Assembly (NCBI GenBank): GCA_021797995.1
Contig: JAJZYR010000007.1
Location: 1-48,382 of the forward strand
DNA: 48,382 bases
Origin: Microcaldota archaeon
GTDB lineage: Archaea > Micrarchaeota > Micrarchaeia > Micrarchaeales > CABMGC01
Direction: 5' to 3'
Part shown: positions 31,773-39,777 of the stretch, in pieces
Layout of the letters: each line of letters opens with the position of its first letter
Position numbering within the stretch: position 1 is the stretch's first letter
Notes under the pieces: generated by a model
Told to the model about the DNA's origin: nothing
Databases searched by the model: none
What the model saw: only the letters and a program-made list of their open reading frames with translations
Made by a program: the position numbers and the translations under genes

Positions 31773-32520
31773 GGATGCCGGACTCATTGCAGCATTGGCG
31801 CAGATACCCCTGCTCTTCCTAGTGCTAGGCAGGGCCATAACCCCGTTTGTGCTTGTTCCCGGCATCCTCCTCATGTACCTTCTCAGGGACAGGCGCCCCG
31901 CAGGCGCAGAGACCGAGGTGCTGGTGTTCGTAAGGGAGCTCATCAGGAACTCCGGGCACAACCTCTCCCATTCGCTGGACTCGGCTCTGCATAAGGAGTA
32001 CTCATTCTCGGCAGATCTCAGGCGTCGCCTCGCAAGATTCAGGCTGGGCCACCACGATGCCCTCTCCGAACGCTCAGGTTCCGAGGGCAGGCATATGGCT
32101 GAGCTTCTATGCATACTCTCGGAGGGGCTGGCAAAAGGAGGCAGCACCTTACGTTCACTCGAGAGCCTCAAAGCCCGCCTCGAAGAGGAAGCGCGGGCGC
32201 GAAACAGGCTGAAAGCAGGTACCGGCGGCATGCAGTCTGTCACGTACCTTGGCATGGCCTTCTTCCTTCCGCTGTTCGGCGGAATAAGCTCTACGATACT
32301 CACGACCTCACTCGGGCTTCTCAACCAGGGAGGCGTGCCGCTGCAGCATGCCTTCATCTACGTGATATCGGCATATATCCTGATCGTGCTGGTAGCAAGC
32401 AGGCTCTTCAACGAACCGGGCATCGGGGCACCCAAATGCCTCTCAAGGGTAATCCCCATCTTCTCCGTATCGGTATTTATCATGACTCTCTCTGCGCTTT
32501 ACATTAACTATGCTATTTAG
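31765..32520 (+). CDS. TadC-like pilus assembly membrane protein (second copy)
   Basis: 251 residues from TTG 31765, overlapping the previous gene by 8 bp. Two N-terminal helices, a soluble region (VLVFVRELIRNSGHNLSHSLDSALHKEYSF ... ILSEGLAKGGSTLRSLESLKARLEEEARARNRLKAG), then three hydrophobic helices (SVTYLGMAFFLPLFGG, HAFIYVISAYILIVLVAS, VIPIFSVSVFIMTLSALYI). A paralogue or partner of the preceding TadC-like protein; together they would form the platform. An upstream start at 31729 exists but would deepen the overlap and lacks a fitting N-terminus. Confidence 0.78.
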   Translation: MVRDAGLIAALAQIPLLFLVLGRAITPFVLVPGILLMYLLRDRRPAGAETEVLVFVRELIRNSGHNLSHSLDSALHKEYSFSADLRRRLARFRLGHHDALSERSGSEGRHMAELLCILSEGLAKGGSTLRSLESLKARLEEEARARNRLKAGTGGMQSVTYLGMAFFLPLFGGISSTILTTSLGLLNQGGVPLQHAFIYVISAYILIVLVASRLFNEPGIGAPKCLSRVIPIFSVSVFIMTLSALYINYAI

Positions 32521-32529
32521 GTGAAATGA

Positions 32530-32811
32530 ATGAAAACAACAGAACTGGTAGAAAGAGTAAAAAGGGCAGAATGCGTGCTCCCTCCCGAGGTGAGGGCGGT
32601 GCTGCTCCTTGCAAGGAGCAGGAAGGGTCAGGGCTCCCTTGAGTACATAATGATGATAGCGGCAGCGAGCATCGTCATTGTCATGGCACTCGTGATGATG
32701 GTCAAGCTTAGGGGTGCTGTTCCGGCCACAGTGTCCGTCAACGGAACGAATGACAGCGTTACCGGGGCTATAGCCCAGCAGCTCGGGAAGCTCTCGAGCA
32801 ATATAGCATGA
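32530..32811 (+). CDS. Small type IV pilin with long leader
   Basis: 93 residues. A 32-residue, basic and amphipathic leader (MKTTELVERVKRAECVLPPE...) precedes the class III cleavage site KGQGSLEYIMMIAAASIVIV; the mature protein of about 60 residues is mostly the hydrophobic helix plus a short Thr/Asn-rich tail. Small pilins of this kind are major subunits in Tad-type pili. The long leader is unusual and may direct it to the pilus ATPase. Ten bp after the TadC-like gene; stop overlaps the next start. Confidence 0.8.
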   Translation: MKTTELVERVKRAECVLPPEVRAVLLLARSRKGQGSLEYIMMIAAASIVIVMALVMMVKLRGAVPATVSVNGTNDSVTGAIAQQLGKLSSNIA

Positions 32812-33185
32812 TGGCGATGAGGCTCCAGATCTCATTCGAGTTGCTCATCTACCTTACGCTGGCAGGGCTCTCCACCGTCTTCGCCCTGGCAGTGCTGGCA
32901 GCCAGATGGCCTGGCATAGTCAAGTCCATCGACTCTTACAGCGTATCATCGTTCGTAAGCTCGGTAAACGGGAAGATAGCGGCAGGGGCAACGGCCTTCA
33001 GCCTCTACGTTCCGCCAGGCCTGTGCAACTCCACCATCGTTGGTGACGAGATAAGGACAGAGTACGGCACCTACTATCTCGACTCTGCGGCAAGTGCGAA
33101 GAGCGGCATCTTCTGCCCAGGCGGTGCAGTATCGGGATTCACAGTCACGTACAGCGGCTCTGGGGAGTGGGTGTTAAGCAAGTAA
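32808..33185 (+). CDS. Pilin-like protein with class III signal peptide
   Basis: 125 residues; starts at 32808, 32811 or 32817 are possible (MMAMRLQISFELL). The RLQISFELLIYLTLAGLSTVFAL segment is a class III signal followed by a helix. The mature domain is small and Ser/Gly-rich with Cys residues GLCN and IFCPGG that could pair. Overlaps the previous stop, so translation is coupled. Probably a minor pilin. Confidence 0.75.
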   Translation: MMAMRLQISFELLIYLTLAGLSTVFALAVLAARWPGIVKSIDSYSVSSFVSSVNGKIAAGATAFSLYVPPGLCNSTIVGDEIRTEYGTYYLDSAASAKSGIFCPGGAVSGFTVTYSGSGEWVLSK

Positions 33186-33233
33186 ACGACTTCCTCCGCA
33201 GGATAAATCCTGCGGTTTCCGTCGGGTGATCTT

Positions 33234-33437
33234 ATGAGAGTCCAAGTAAGCATGGAAATGATGACAGGGCTGGTCCTAGCCATGCTCTTCGCCCTGTACT
33301 TCATAACCCTCCTTGCCGGCATTAAAACCGCTGCTGAATCCGATTCCGTAACTGTCGGCGGCTATGCCAACGCCTCGCTTTCGTACGTCAGGGAGCTCCA
33401 ACAGTCGTGCAGCTGCATTGCAAAGGCGGTGGTCTGA
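33234..33437 (+). CDS. Very small pilin-like protein
   Basis: 67 residues. MRVQVSMEMMTGLVLAMLFA has a Q-V-S-M-E pattern like class III signals and a hydrophobic helix, then a short soluble tail with a Cys cluster SCSCIAKAVV at the end. The stop overlaps the next start (TGATG). Could be a minor pilin or a tip component. It starts 48 bp after the previous gene. Confidence 0.7.
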   Translation: MRVQVSMEMMTGLVLAMLFALYFITLLAGIKTAAESDSVTVGGYANASLSYVRELQQSCSCIAKAVV

Positions 33438-33778
33438 TGCTGGTATACAACGATATGGCCATAGGCATTCCAATAGGCATGCTTGCGCTTGTTATCCTGG
33501 TAGCGGCCTTCTATGCAGGCCAGTCGCGCATCGTGCTGTCCGGGGCATACGAACTGCACATGCTCAACCTCTATGACAAGTCAGAGGAGCTTGTCAGCGC
33601 GATTACAGGCACCGGCAGCAACTACTCCCAGGCTGCACATCTGTCTGCATCCTTCGCATCGGCCTATAACCTGTCGGTCTCACTCGGCCCTTACACGCGG
33701 AGCGCAGCGTGCCCCCAGGGTGAGGTCTGCCGTATTATTACCGTCTCCGGCAAGCTCTATTCGATGGTGGTGAAATGA
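33437..33778 (+). CDS. Membrane-anchored small secreted protein of the pilus operon
   Basis: 113 residues from ATG 33437. An N-terminal helix (IGIPIGMLALVILVAAFYAG, about 9-28) anchors an extracellular domain with a Cys pair (AACPQGEVCRII). There is no clear class III cleavage motif, so it is a signal-anchored protein or a divergent pilin. Stop and start overlap the neighbouring genes (TGATG before, ATGA after), so it belongs to the operon. Confidence 0.7.
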   Translation: MLVYNDMAIGIPIGMLALVILVAAFYAGQSRIVLSGAYELHMLNLYDKSEELVSAITGTGSNYSQAAHLSASFASAYNLSVSLGPYTRSAACPQGEVCRIITVSGKLYSMVVK

Positions 33779-35064
33779 GGAGAGCGCAGACAAGCATAGA
33801 GTTCCTCCTGATAGCCAGCGCTGTCAGCGTGCTCTGCCTTGGAATCATTCTGCTGTACGGGAAAGACCTTTCAGTGCAGCAAAAGGCCGTAAACTCCATA
33901 ATCCTCTCCGACCTTCCCGTACCGGCACCGGCGCCAGGCAATGTGCCTGCGCAACCTGAGGCCAGCGTCTATATGCCGCTGAACTCGACGCTGGGCGGGC
34001 AGGACGCGCTCCAGATGCTCTTTTACGGATGCAGCTCCGGCAGGGCCCGCGCCACGCTCTCGTCGAACTCCCTGCTCCTGTCAAGCAGCTCTGTGGATAC
34101 CGGCTTTTCGGGCATCTACGAGGAGAATGTCTACTTTACGCCGCTCTTCGAAGGCATCGATTCCCTCAGCCTGAGCTATAACGTAAGCTGCAGCTCCAAA
34201 AGCCTTGCGAGAAACCTGACCCTCCATACATACGCCATAGAAGCGCTCGGAGGCATATCCAACGCCACCCTCAGCGCGTACATAACCGGAAGGAACGAGT
34301 CGGAGTCATACGCGCTTGATTCCCAATCGCCGGTATACTCGCTGAGCCAGACGGATAGGTGCACTCAGATAGGGTTCTTTGGCGGGAATCTCGACATAGG
34401 GGTGCAGTGCGGGACATCGGATGCGTGGGACTACAACGTTTTCTCGATGTACTGCTTCACCGAAGGGGGCAGCCAGACAAGGACGTACTGCACAGTCCCA
34501 TATCCGTCTGGATACAATTACACGGAAACGAATCCAGGGCATGCTGCTTATATATACTCATTCCGGCTGCACATAAGGAGCCCGTACGGCTCATTGACCT
34601 CGAACCTCTCCAGCTCGTCAAAGAGCTCCAATGTGATCCTTGACGGCAGGGTTGTAGGCACAGCGGCCGTTACCAACGTAACCAGCGGCTATCAGCCCGC
34701 AGCGCAGGCGTTTGTGGCGTCTGGCGGCAGGTACTACCAGGCAAACCAGTCGCAATACTCCCAATATGTGCAGGCGCGCAACAACCTTTACAGCGTGCTC
34801 GGCTATTATAACCAAAGCGACGTCTCCGGGGATGTGCAATCGACGGAACAGCAGGCAATCACTGCATACCAGAAGGCGGCATCAGTCCTTGTCTCCTCGG
34901 CAACCCAAAGCGCTCAGGGGTGCAGCATATCCGGCAGGAACTATACATGCGCCTCGCCATATCCCTTTGCATACGTGATAAACATCAGGCTGAACGGCTA
35001 CCGCGTCCTGGGAAACCAGACGCTCTCATACCTGAACTCAGTAATAAACCTAAACGAGAGCTGA
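33775..35064 (+). CDS. Large pilin-like protein with class III signal peptide
   Basis: 429 residues. MRRAQTSIEFLLIASAVSVL is a clear class III signal (Q-T-S-I-E-F) with a helix. The mature part is long, Ser/Tyr/Asn-rich with many N-x-S/T sites and seven or so Cys, and has no recognised domain; a helical stretch with ARNNLYSVLGYYNQ and QSTEQQAITAYQKAASVL lies near 340-375. A major pilin or adhesin of the filament, much larger than the other subunits here. Confidence 0.75.
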   Translation: MRRAQTSIEFLLIASAVSVLCLGIILLYGKDLSVQQKAVNSIILSDLPVPAPAPGNVPAQPEASVYMPLNSTLGGQDALQMLFYGCSSGRARATLSSNSLLLSSSSVDTGFSGIYEENVYFTPLFEGIDSLSLSYNVSCSSKSLARNLTLHTYAIEALGGISNATLSAYITGRNESESYALDSQSPVYSLSQTDRCTQIGFFGGNLDIGVQCGTSDAWDYNVFSMYCFTEGGSQTRTYCTVPYPSGYNYTETNPGHAAYIYSFRLHIRSPYGSLTSNLSSSSKSSNVILDGRVVGTAAVTNVTSGYQPAAQAFVASGGRYYQANQSQYSQYVQARNNLYSVLGYYNQSDVSGDVQSTEQQAITAYQKAASVLVSSATQSAQGCSISGRNYTCASPYPFAYVINIRLNGYRVLGNQTLSYLNSVINLNES

Positions 35065-35068
35065 TTGC

Positions 35069-35458
35069 ATCAAAGCACAATTTGCAACCTTCGAAGCGCT
35101 GATTGCGCTCCTCCTGTCGCTGTCCCTGGCCTCAGCCTTGAGTTACCGCATCGCTGCGGTAAGTGGCGGGTACTACGCGGCACGTACGGTCCTTGCGTTC
35201 GACATCCTCTCATACGACTTCATGAACAACGCGGCAAATAATGCGACAAGCTCGGCGTGCCTTGATGCGTATGCTGCAGGAAATGCGGCCTGTATGTATT
35301 CCTACCTAGCAGGATATTCATCGGCATACGGCATAGGGAATATTTCCGTGATAGCGCCAGGACAGCATGCTAATGCCTCACTGGCGCAGTATGTACGGTG
35401 TTTCCCGCATCAGTTCAATGGATCCGCGCAGACTTTCTGCCTTGCTCTTGGTGGTTAA
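35069..35458 (+). CDS. Pilin-like protein with no canonical start codon
   Basis: About 129 residues. The reading frame between an upstream in-frame TAA (35051-35053) and ATG-free coding has no ATG, GTG or TTG until 35138, but codons ATC AAA GCA CAA TTT... from 35069 encode a perfect class III signal (KAQFATFEALIALLLSLSLA). ATC 35069, five bases after the previous stop, is thus the likely initiation codon, or a start was lost by mutation or sequencing error. The mature part (SYRIAAVSGGYYAARTVLAFD...) has Cys residues SACLDAY, AACMY and TFCLALGG. Starting at TTG 35138 would remove the signal. Confidence 0.55.
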   Translation: MKAQFATFEALIALLLSLSLASALSYRIAAVSGGYYAARTVLAFDILSYDFMNNAANNATSSACLDAYAAGNAACMYSYLAGYSSAYGIGNISVIAPGQHANASLAQYVRCFPHQFNGSAQTFCLALGG

Positions 35459-35740
35459 ATTTCATTTTACGGATTTTGTATCGTGTTGACGCTCCTTACC
35501 TCTGCGGTCTATGCCCAATTTGCCATAAGCTCACTTTCGCAGCTCAGCTCCGTACAGTCGGCTTTCTACCAGAGTGGGGAGATCGTCATGACCCAGGCGT
35601 ACCTCAACGCCTTCCTCTCAGGGAATGCCAGCGCTGCCTCGCTTGATTACGCTTCCCAGACAAGCGGAATCGAAATAAGCGGCTCAAACAGCGTCCTGAT
35701 AGAGAGGACCCCAGATGGCATTTATATCGCCCAAAGGTAA
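35459..35740 (+). CDS. Small secreted protein, last gene of the pilus operon
   Basis: The frame opens directly after the previous stop (TAA 35456-35458) with ATT TCA TTT TAC, giving an N-terminal hydrophobic stretch FYGFCIVLTLLTSAVYAQF. The first ordinary start is GTG 35483, which would keep only part of that stretch (85 residues). As for the previous gene, initiation at AUU is possible but unproven. The rest is polar (SSLSQLSSVQSAFYQSGEIV ... SGIEISGSNSVLIERTPDG), resembling a short minor pilin head. Same frame and immediate adjacency suggest derivation from a longer fused gene or read-through. Confidence 0.55.
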   Translation: MSFYGFCIVLTLLTSAVYAQFAISSLSQLSSVQSAFYQSGEIVMTQAYLNAFLSGNASAASLDYASQTSGIEISGSNSVLIERTPDGIYIAQR

Positions 35741-35781
35741 AGAACAGCATTGCTTATATTTGTGCGGCGAGCAGTCAGCTC

Positions 35782-36420
35782 ATGGATCAGGCCGCATACG
35801 TAAAGGCCGTACTGGTTAGGCTGGAGGCAAGGTACGGGAAGCATCCCCGCACGCAGCTGAGGCACAGGAATCTTACCGAGCTGTTCGTGGCCGTGCTCCT
35901 CTCCCCGCAGTGCAACGATAAGCAGGTAAACAAGGTTACGGAAGGCCTCTTCAGGCGCTACCATACCTTCGATGACTATGCCGGTGCGGACATAAAGGAG
36001 CTCCGGAAGGACCTGGGCGGGCTCAATTATTACAAGACGAAGGCCAGATACCTAAAGCGCTCGGCAGGGATCGTCGCAGGCAGGTTCGGCGGTAAGGTTC
36101 CGAAGAGCATCGCGGAGCTCACTGAATTATACGGGGTCGGGAGGAAGGTGGCGAACGTGATACTCAACGAGGGATACGGAATAGACGAGGGCATAGCGGT
36201 GGACACGCACTGCGGCAGGGTCTCGCGGCGCCTCGGCCTTAGCAGGCACAGGGATCCGGCGATGGTGGAGCTCGACCTGATGAGGAAGGTGCCGAGGGAC
36301 GAGTGGTCCAGGACATCGAACCTTCTCATAGCCCTGGGCAGGGATGCATGCACGGCGAGGAACAGGGAATGCGTCAGGTGCACATTAAGGAAGATCTGTC
36401 CCAGCAGCCTGGCGAAATAG
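35782..36420 (+). CDS. nth: Endonuclease III (Nth)
   Basis: 212 residues, standard length. It carries LLSPQCNDKQVNKV, the hairpin LYGVGRKVANVIL with the catalytic Lys, the catalytic Asp in AVDTHCGRVSRRLGL, and a [4Fe-4S] loop C-x6-C-x2-C-x5-C (ACTARNRECVRCTLRKIC). It excises oxidised pyrimidines and cuts the abasic strand. Unlike the MagIII-like enzyme at 21626, the Lys-Asp pair is complete, so it should be bifunctional. The gene lies close after the pilus operon and convergent to top6A (2 bp apart). Confidence 0.94.
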   Translation: MDQAAYVKAVLVRLEARYGKHPRTQLRHRNLTELFVAVLLSPQCNDKQVNKVTEGLFRRYHTFDDYAGADIKELRKDLGGLNYYKTKARYLKRSAGIVAGRFGGKVPKSIAELTELYGVGRKVANVILNEGYGIDEGIAVDTHCGRVSRRLGLSRHRDPAMVELDLMRKVPRDEWSRTSNLLIALGRDACTARNRECVRCTLRKICPSSLAK

Positions 36421-36422
36421 GA

Positions 36423-37538
36423 TCACGGAAGGAACTCCTTGTTCTTTATCTTGTCCTTTATATAGTCATCGACAAACGTGAGCCTTGGCCCCTGAAGCGC
36501 GTCCTGCTCGAGCTTCTTCTTCGATTTTATCATCCTTTCGAGCTCTGCAACCCACTCCTTGCTCCTGCTGATCCAGCTGTAGTTAAGCATCTCCTGCGCC
36601 CTCTTCAGGTCGACCTCGCTCGCGTTTATTGTCATCTTGTTGAGAAAGTCGTATTTGTCCAAGTCCGACATCGTGACCCCTATGAATCTCGCTTCAGGCG
36701 TTGCGACATCGGCGCCGATGTACGCCAGGTTTATGCTCCCGGTCTTTATCGTCCAGTAGATATACCACCCCCACGCATCCGAGTCGGTGAACAGGTATAC
36801 CGGAAGACCCATGTCGGCGAGCTTCCTTATAAGCCTCCTTATGCCCCTTGAGGCCTGCCCCTGCGGAGTTATAAGTATGAAGTTATCCTTCTTCCACAGC
36901 CCATCCTCATTTAGCCGCTGCCATAGTGCGTCCTTTTCTACCACAAGCACAAACTTGGCTTTTACATCTACAAACTCTATGTCGTTGTCTACGTCGCTCG
37001 GCACAGCCCAGCCACTCCTGCCCTGCTTGCTGCAGTCGATCTCGAGCTTCTCTCCGTTAAACGTGTCCATGACCTTCATGTTTCCTGCAAGCACTCCCTT
37101 CCTGTTTGCGTTGAGGTTCAGGTCCTCCCTCTTCACCTCCAGCGCGACCTCTATGTCCTCTATGAGCGGATTTGATTCAGACTGCTCGCTGAAGACGTTC
37201 TCGTCTATGTCCTCCCCAAGGGAGTACTTGAGCTGGTAAAACAGCCCCCTTATCGTCGTATGCAGGTTCTCCTTTACGAACTTGTGGCACTTAGAAGCGA
37301 CTGCAACCGTCTGCATAAATCTCCTCGACTGGGCATAGTTGAGGAAGGTTCTCTCCTCCTTTGACTTTCCAAGCCTTAGATAGCCCTCCTTCGAATCGTA
37401 TAAGATGTTTGAGCGCGTTCTTGCAAGCGTGGTGAACTTCGGATTCCTTCCCCCCCTTATGTCATTTACTATCGCCTTGCCCATCTGTTCTATCCTGCTT
37501 CCAGAGTCGTGAGCCTGCGCTCTTGGTTTTGCCGCCAT
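36423..37538 (-). CDS. top6A: DNA topoisomerase VI subunit A
   Basis: 371 residues. The winged-helix CAP domain has the catalytic Tyr (about Y101) in TTIRGLFYQLKYS; the Toprim domain follows, with VVEKDALWQRLNE and the Mg-binding FTDSDAWGWYIYW. Together with subunit B it cuts both DNA strands to relax and decatenate, and it is the archaeal relative of Spo11. Subunit B is not in the window although the two are often adjacent; here the upstream neighbour is lonB, 6 bp away on the same strand, likely in one operon. Confidence 0.94.
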   Translation of the reverse strand: MAAKPRAQAHDSGSRIEQMGKAIVNDIRGGRNPKFTTLARTRSNILYDSKEGYLRLGKSKEERTFLNYAQSRRFMQTVAVASKCHKFVKENLHTTIRGLFYQLKYSLGEDIDENVFSEQSESNPLIEDIEVALEVKREDLNLNANRKGVLAGNMKVMDTFNGEKLEIDCSKQGRSGWAVPSDVDNDIEFVDVKAKFVLVVEKDALWQRLNEDGLWKKDNFILITPQGQASRGIRRLIRKLADMGLPVYLFTDSDAWGWYIYWTIKTGSINLAYIGADVATPEARFIGVTMSDLDKYDFLNKMTINASEVDLKRAQEMLNYSWISRSKEWVAELERMIKSKKKLEQDALQGPRLTFVDDYIKDKIKNKEFLP

Positions 37539-37544
37539 TAAGCA

Positions 37545-39524
37545 TCACTCCATGTCGCCGCCTACTATAAGGGGAGCCCTCTCCTTCGAGTCGCTCGTCA
37601 TGTAGTGCCTCAACTCCCTTATCATCGCATCCCTCCTCTGGCTCTTCTTCAGCGCATGCTCCAGCACATCTGCTATGTTCTTTACCGGGATTACCCTCGT
37701 GTTCTTCATGTCCTTCCTGTCTATGAAGATGTCCTTGGCATTCGTGTCAGGGATCAGCACGGCCTTCATCCCTGCCTCTATTGCGGCCTGCACCTTGTTC
37801 GAGACGCCACCGACAGGTAACACGTCGCCCCTTACGGAAAGGGATCCGGTCATGGCCATCTCCTGGTCGACAGGTATGCCTTCCATCGCAGAGATCACGG
37901 CCACGGCAACGGAGATGCTTGCGCTGTCACCCTCTACTCCTTCGTATGTCTGGAGGAACTGCACATGGATGTCATAGCCTGCCACGTCCCTTCTCATGTG
38001 CTTCTTGATTATGGCACTTATGTTCTTCACTGCCTCCTGTGCTATCTTTCCGAGTTTGCCTGTCGGTATCAGCTTGCCCTCCGTTCTTGAGCTTGCAGGC
38101 GTTACCTCTGCAACGATGGGCAGCACTATCCCTGCAGAGAGATATGATGAACCCACTATCGCAAGCCCATTGACCCTTCCTATCGCAAATCCCGTAGTCT
38201 TGAATATCTTGTAGTCCTTCCTATAATCGAGCGACTGCTCCACAAACTGGGCCTCTATGGGCCGTGCGAGCTTTGATGCCGACTTTATATCCTCTACAGT
38301 AACTGTCTTCCCGCCGCGTTCTACAGCAACGTCACCCGCTGCCCTTATCAGCCCACCAAGGTCCCTGAGTATGAGGGTAAGCCTTCCCCTTCGTCCGCTC
38401 CTCCTCCGCGCCTCATCAAGCAGGTACATGCATGCAGCGAAGTCAAAGGCAGGAATCTTAGTATCCTTCTTGACCTCTTGGGCTATAAATCTGAATATCC
38501 TCTCCCTGTTTGCCGCATTATCCGGCATTGATGACTCCATATAAATCTCATATCCGTATCCCCGGATCCTTGATCTGAGCGCGGGATGCATCTTCTGCAG
38601 GTCCTGTAGGTTTCCTGCCGCAACAAGCAGGAAGTTGCACGGAACTGGTTCAGTACGCACAATCGCGCCTGAGCTCAGCTCGCTCTGGCCCGTTATCGGA
38701 TACTTCTTCTCCTGCATGGCCGTGAGGAGCTCCTGCTGCGATTTCGGCTCAAGGTCTGCAACCTCATCTATGAACAGCACGCCTTTGTTCGCCCTGTGGA
38801 CCGCCCCGGCTTCGACCCTCAGGTGCGGCGGAGTGCCAAGCCCGCCCGACTGCAGGGGGTCGTGACGGACGTCGCCGAACAGCGCGCCTGCCCGGGATCC
38901 GGTCGCGTCAACAAACGGGGCATGCGTCATCCCTGTATTGTCTATTATCAGTTTTGACTCCCCCGAATCAAACATTCCCGGCATTATGCCCCCCATCCTC
39001 CTGAAACCGCTTACAAATAGGGCTACGGAGCCGAAAATCATCACGCCGAGTATCACGGCCGCAAAGATGAGAAGTTCATATCCGGAAAATATTCCAAGGA
39101 GCGATACGGCAATAAGCGCAATGACTATGACTGCCAGTATCGGCGTTATGATATTCTTTCCCCTTCCGTGATCGACCCTTCCCTTCATCTTATCCTTTTG
39201 CACGATCTGCCTGCCCTGGCCGTCGCCGAGCGGCTTTCCCGGTACAGGCGGCGTCGGATAGGTCTTTACTGACTTTATGATCGGCCTGTTCTCGTCATTG
39301 ACGTTTCTGTAGACGAGCACATCCTCGAGTTCGGCTGCAGAGAGAAGCTCGGCAATTGCCTGCGCCAGCATTGTCTTCCCGGTGCCGGGCTCCCCTATCA
39401 GCAGCACATTGCGATGCTGCCTTGCCGCCTTCTTTATTACCTCTACCGCTTTCTCCTGCCCTATTACCTGGTCGACTATCTTGTCAGGGATCTTAATATC
39501 TGCAGTCGTCTTAAATCTCTTCAT
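37545..39524 (-). CDS. lonB: Archaeal Lon protease (LonB, membrane-anchored)
   Basis: 659 residues, typical. AAA+ module first: Walker [14 protein letters not shown] (about 42-54), split by an insert with two hydrophobic helices ([20 protein letters not shown] and [20 protein letters not shown], about 122-172) that anchor LonB in the membrane, and Walker [11 protein letters not shown]. The C-terminal protease has the Ser-Lys dyad: Ser in [16 protein letters not shown] and Lys in [15 protein letters not shown]. It degrades damaged and unassembled membrane and cytosolic proteins. A minus-strand TATA (TTTATAAA, 39552-39559) about 30 bp upstream is its promoter. Confidence 0.95.
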   Translation of the reverse strand: MKRFKTTADIKIPDKIVDQVIGQEKAVEVIKKAARQHRNVLLIGEPGTGKTMLAQAIAELLSAAELEDVLVYRNVNDENRPIIKSVKTYPTPPVPGKPLGDGQGRQIVQKDKMKGRVDHGRGKNIITPILAVIVIALIAVSLLGIFSGYELLIFAAVILGVMIFGSVALFVSGFRRMGGIMPGMFDSGESKLIIDNTGMTHAPFVDATGSRAGALFGDVRHDPLQSGGLGTPPHLRVEAGAVHRANKGVLFIDEVADLEPKSQQELLTAMQEKKYPITGQSELSSGAIVRTEPVPCNFLLVAAGNLQDLQKMHPALRSRIRGYGYEIYMESSMPDNAANRERIFRFIAQEVKKDTKIPAFDFAACMYLLDEARRRSGRRGRLTLILRDLGGLIRAAGDVAVERGGKTVTVEDIKSASKLARPIEAQFVEQSLDYRKDYKIFKTTGFAIGRVNGLAIVGSSYLSAGIVLPIVAEVTPASSRTEGKLIPTGKLGKIAQEAVKNISAIIKKHMRRDVAGYDIHVQFLQTYEGVEGDSASISVAVAVISAMEGIPVDQEMAMTGSLSVRGDVLPVGGVSNKVQAAIEAGMKAVLIPDTNAKDIFIDRKDMKNTRVIPVKNIADVLEHALKKSQRRDAMIRELRHYMTSDSKERAPLIVGGDME

Positions 39525-39578
39525 GATAATGGCATTAATACTACTCTAATGTTTATAAATGGATGCTGAGATTCCCGG

Positions 39579-39714
39579 AAAAATGCTTCACGCGGAGGGC
39601 AGGGACAGGCAGAGCCGAGGCACTGAGGCGCTGGGTATGGCTCGGCCTGGCGGCAACATCGTAAGAGCGTTTAGAGGGTGGGGAAGGATAAATAGGATAA
39701 TCTCTAAACGCTAT
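39579..39714 (-). ncRNA. Candidate structured small RNA between aRF1 and lonB
   Basis: No gene fits in 39525-39777. Reading the minus strand: a TATA box TTTATAAA (39737-39744) about 25 bp before 39714; a hairpin AGCGTTTAGAG/CTCTAAACGCT with perfect 11-bp arms (39702-39712 and 39666-39676) and a 25-nt loop; a second stem GCCGAG/CTCGGC (39641-39646/39614-39619); then a run of five T (39579-39583) that could terminate. The TATA box is palindromic, so a plus-strand transcript is also possible. No known RNA family is recognised. Confidence 0.4.
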
Positions 39715-39777
39715 GCGTACTCATTGCAGAAATAGGTTTATAAACATGATGCGCATTTTTTGGGAAGTCGATAAATG

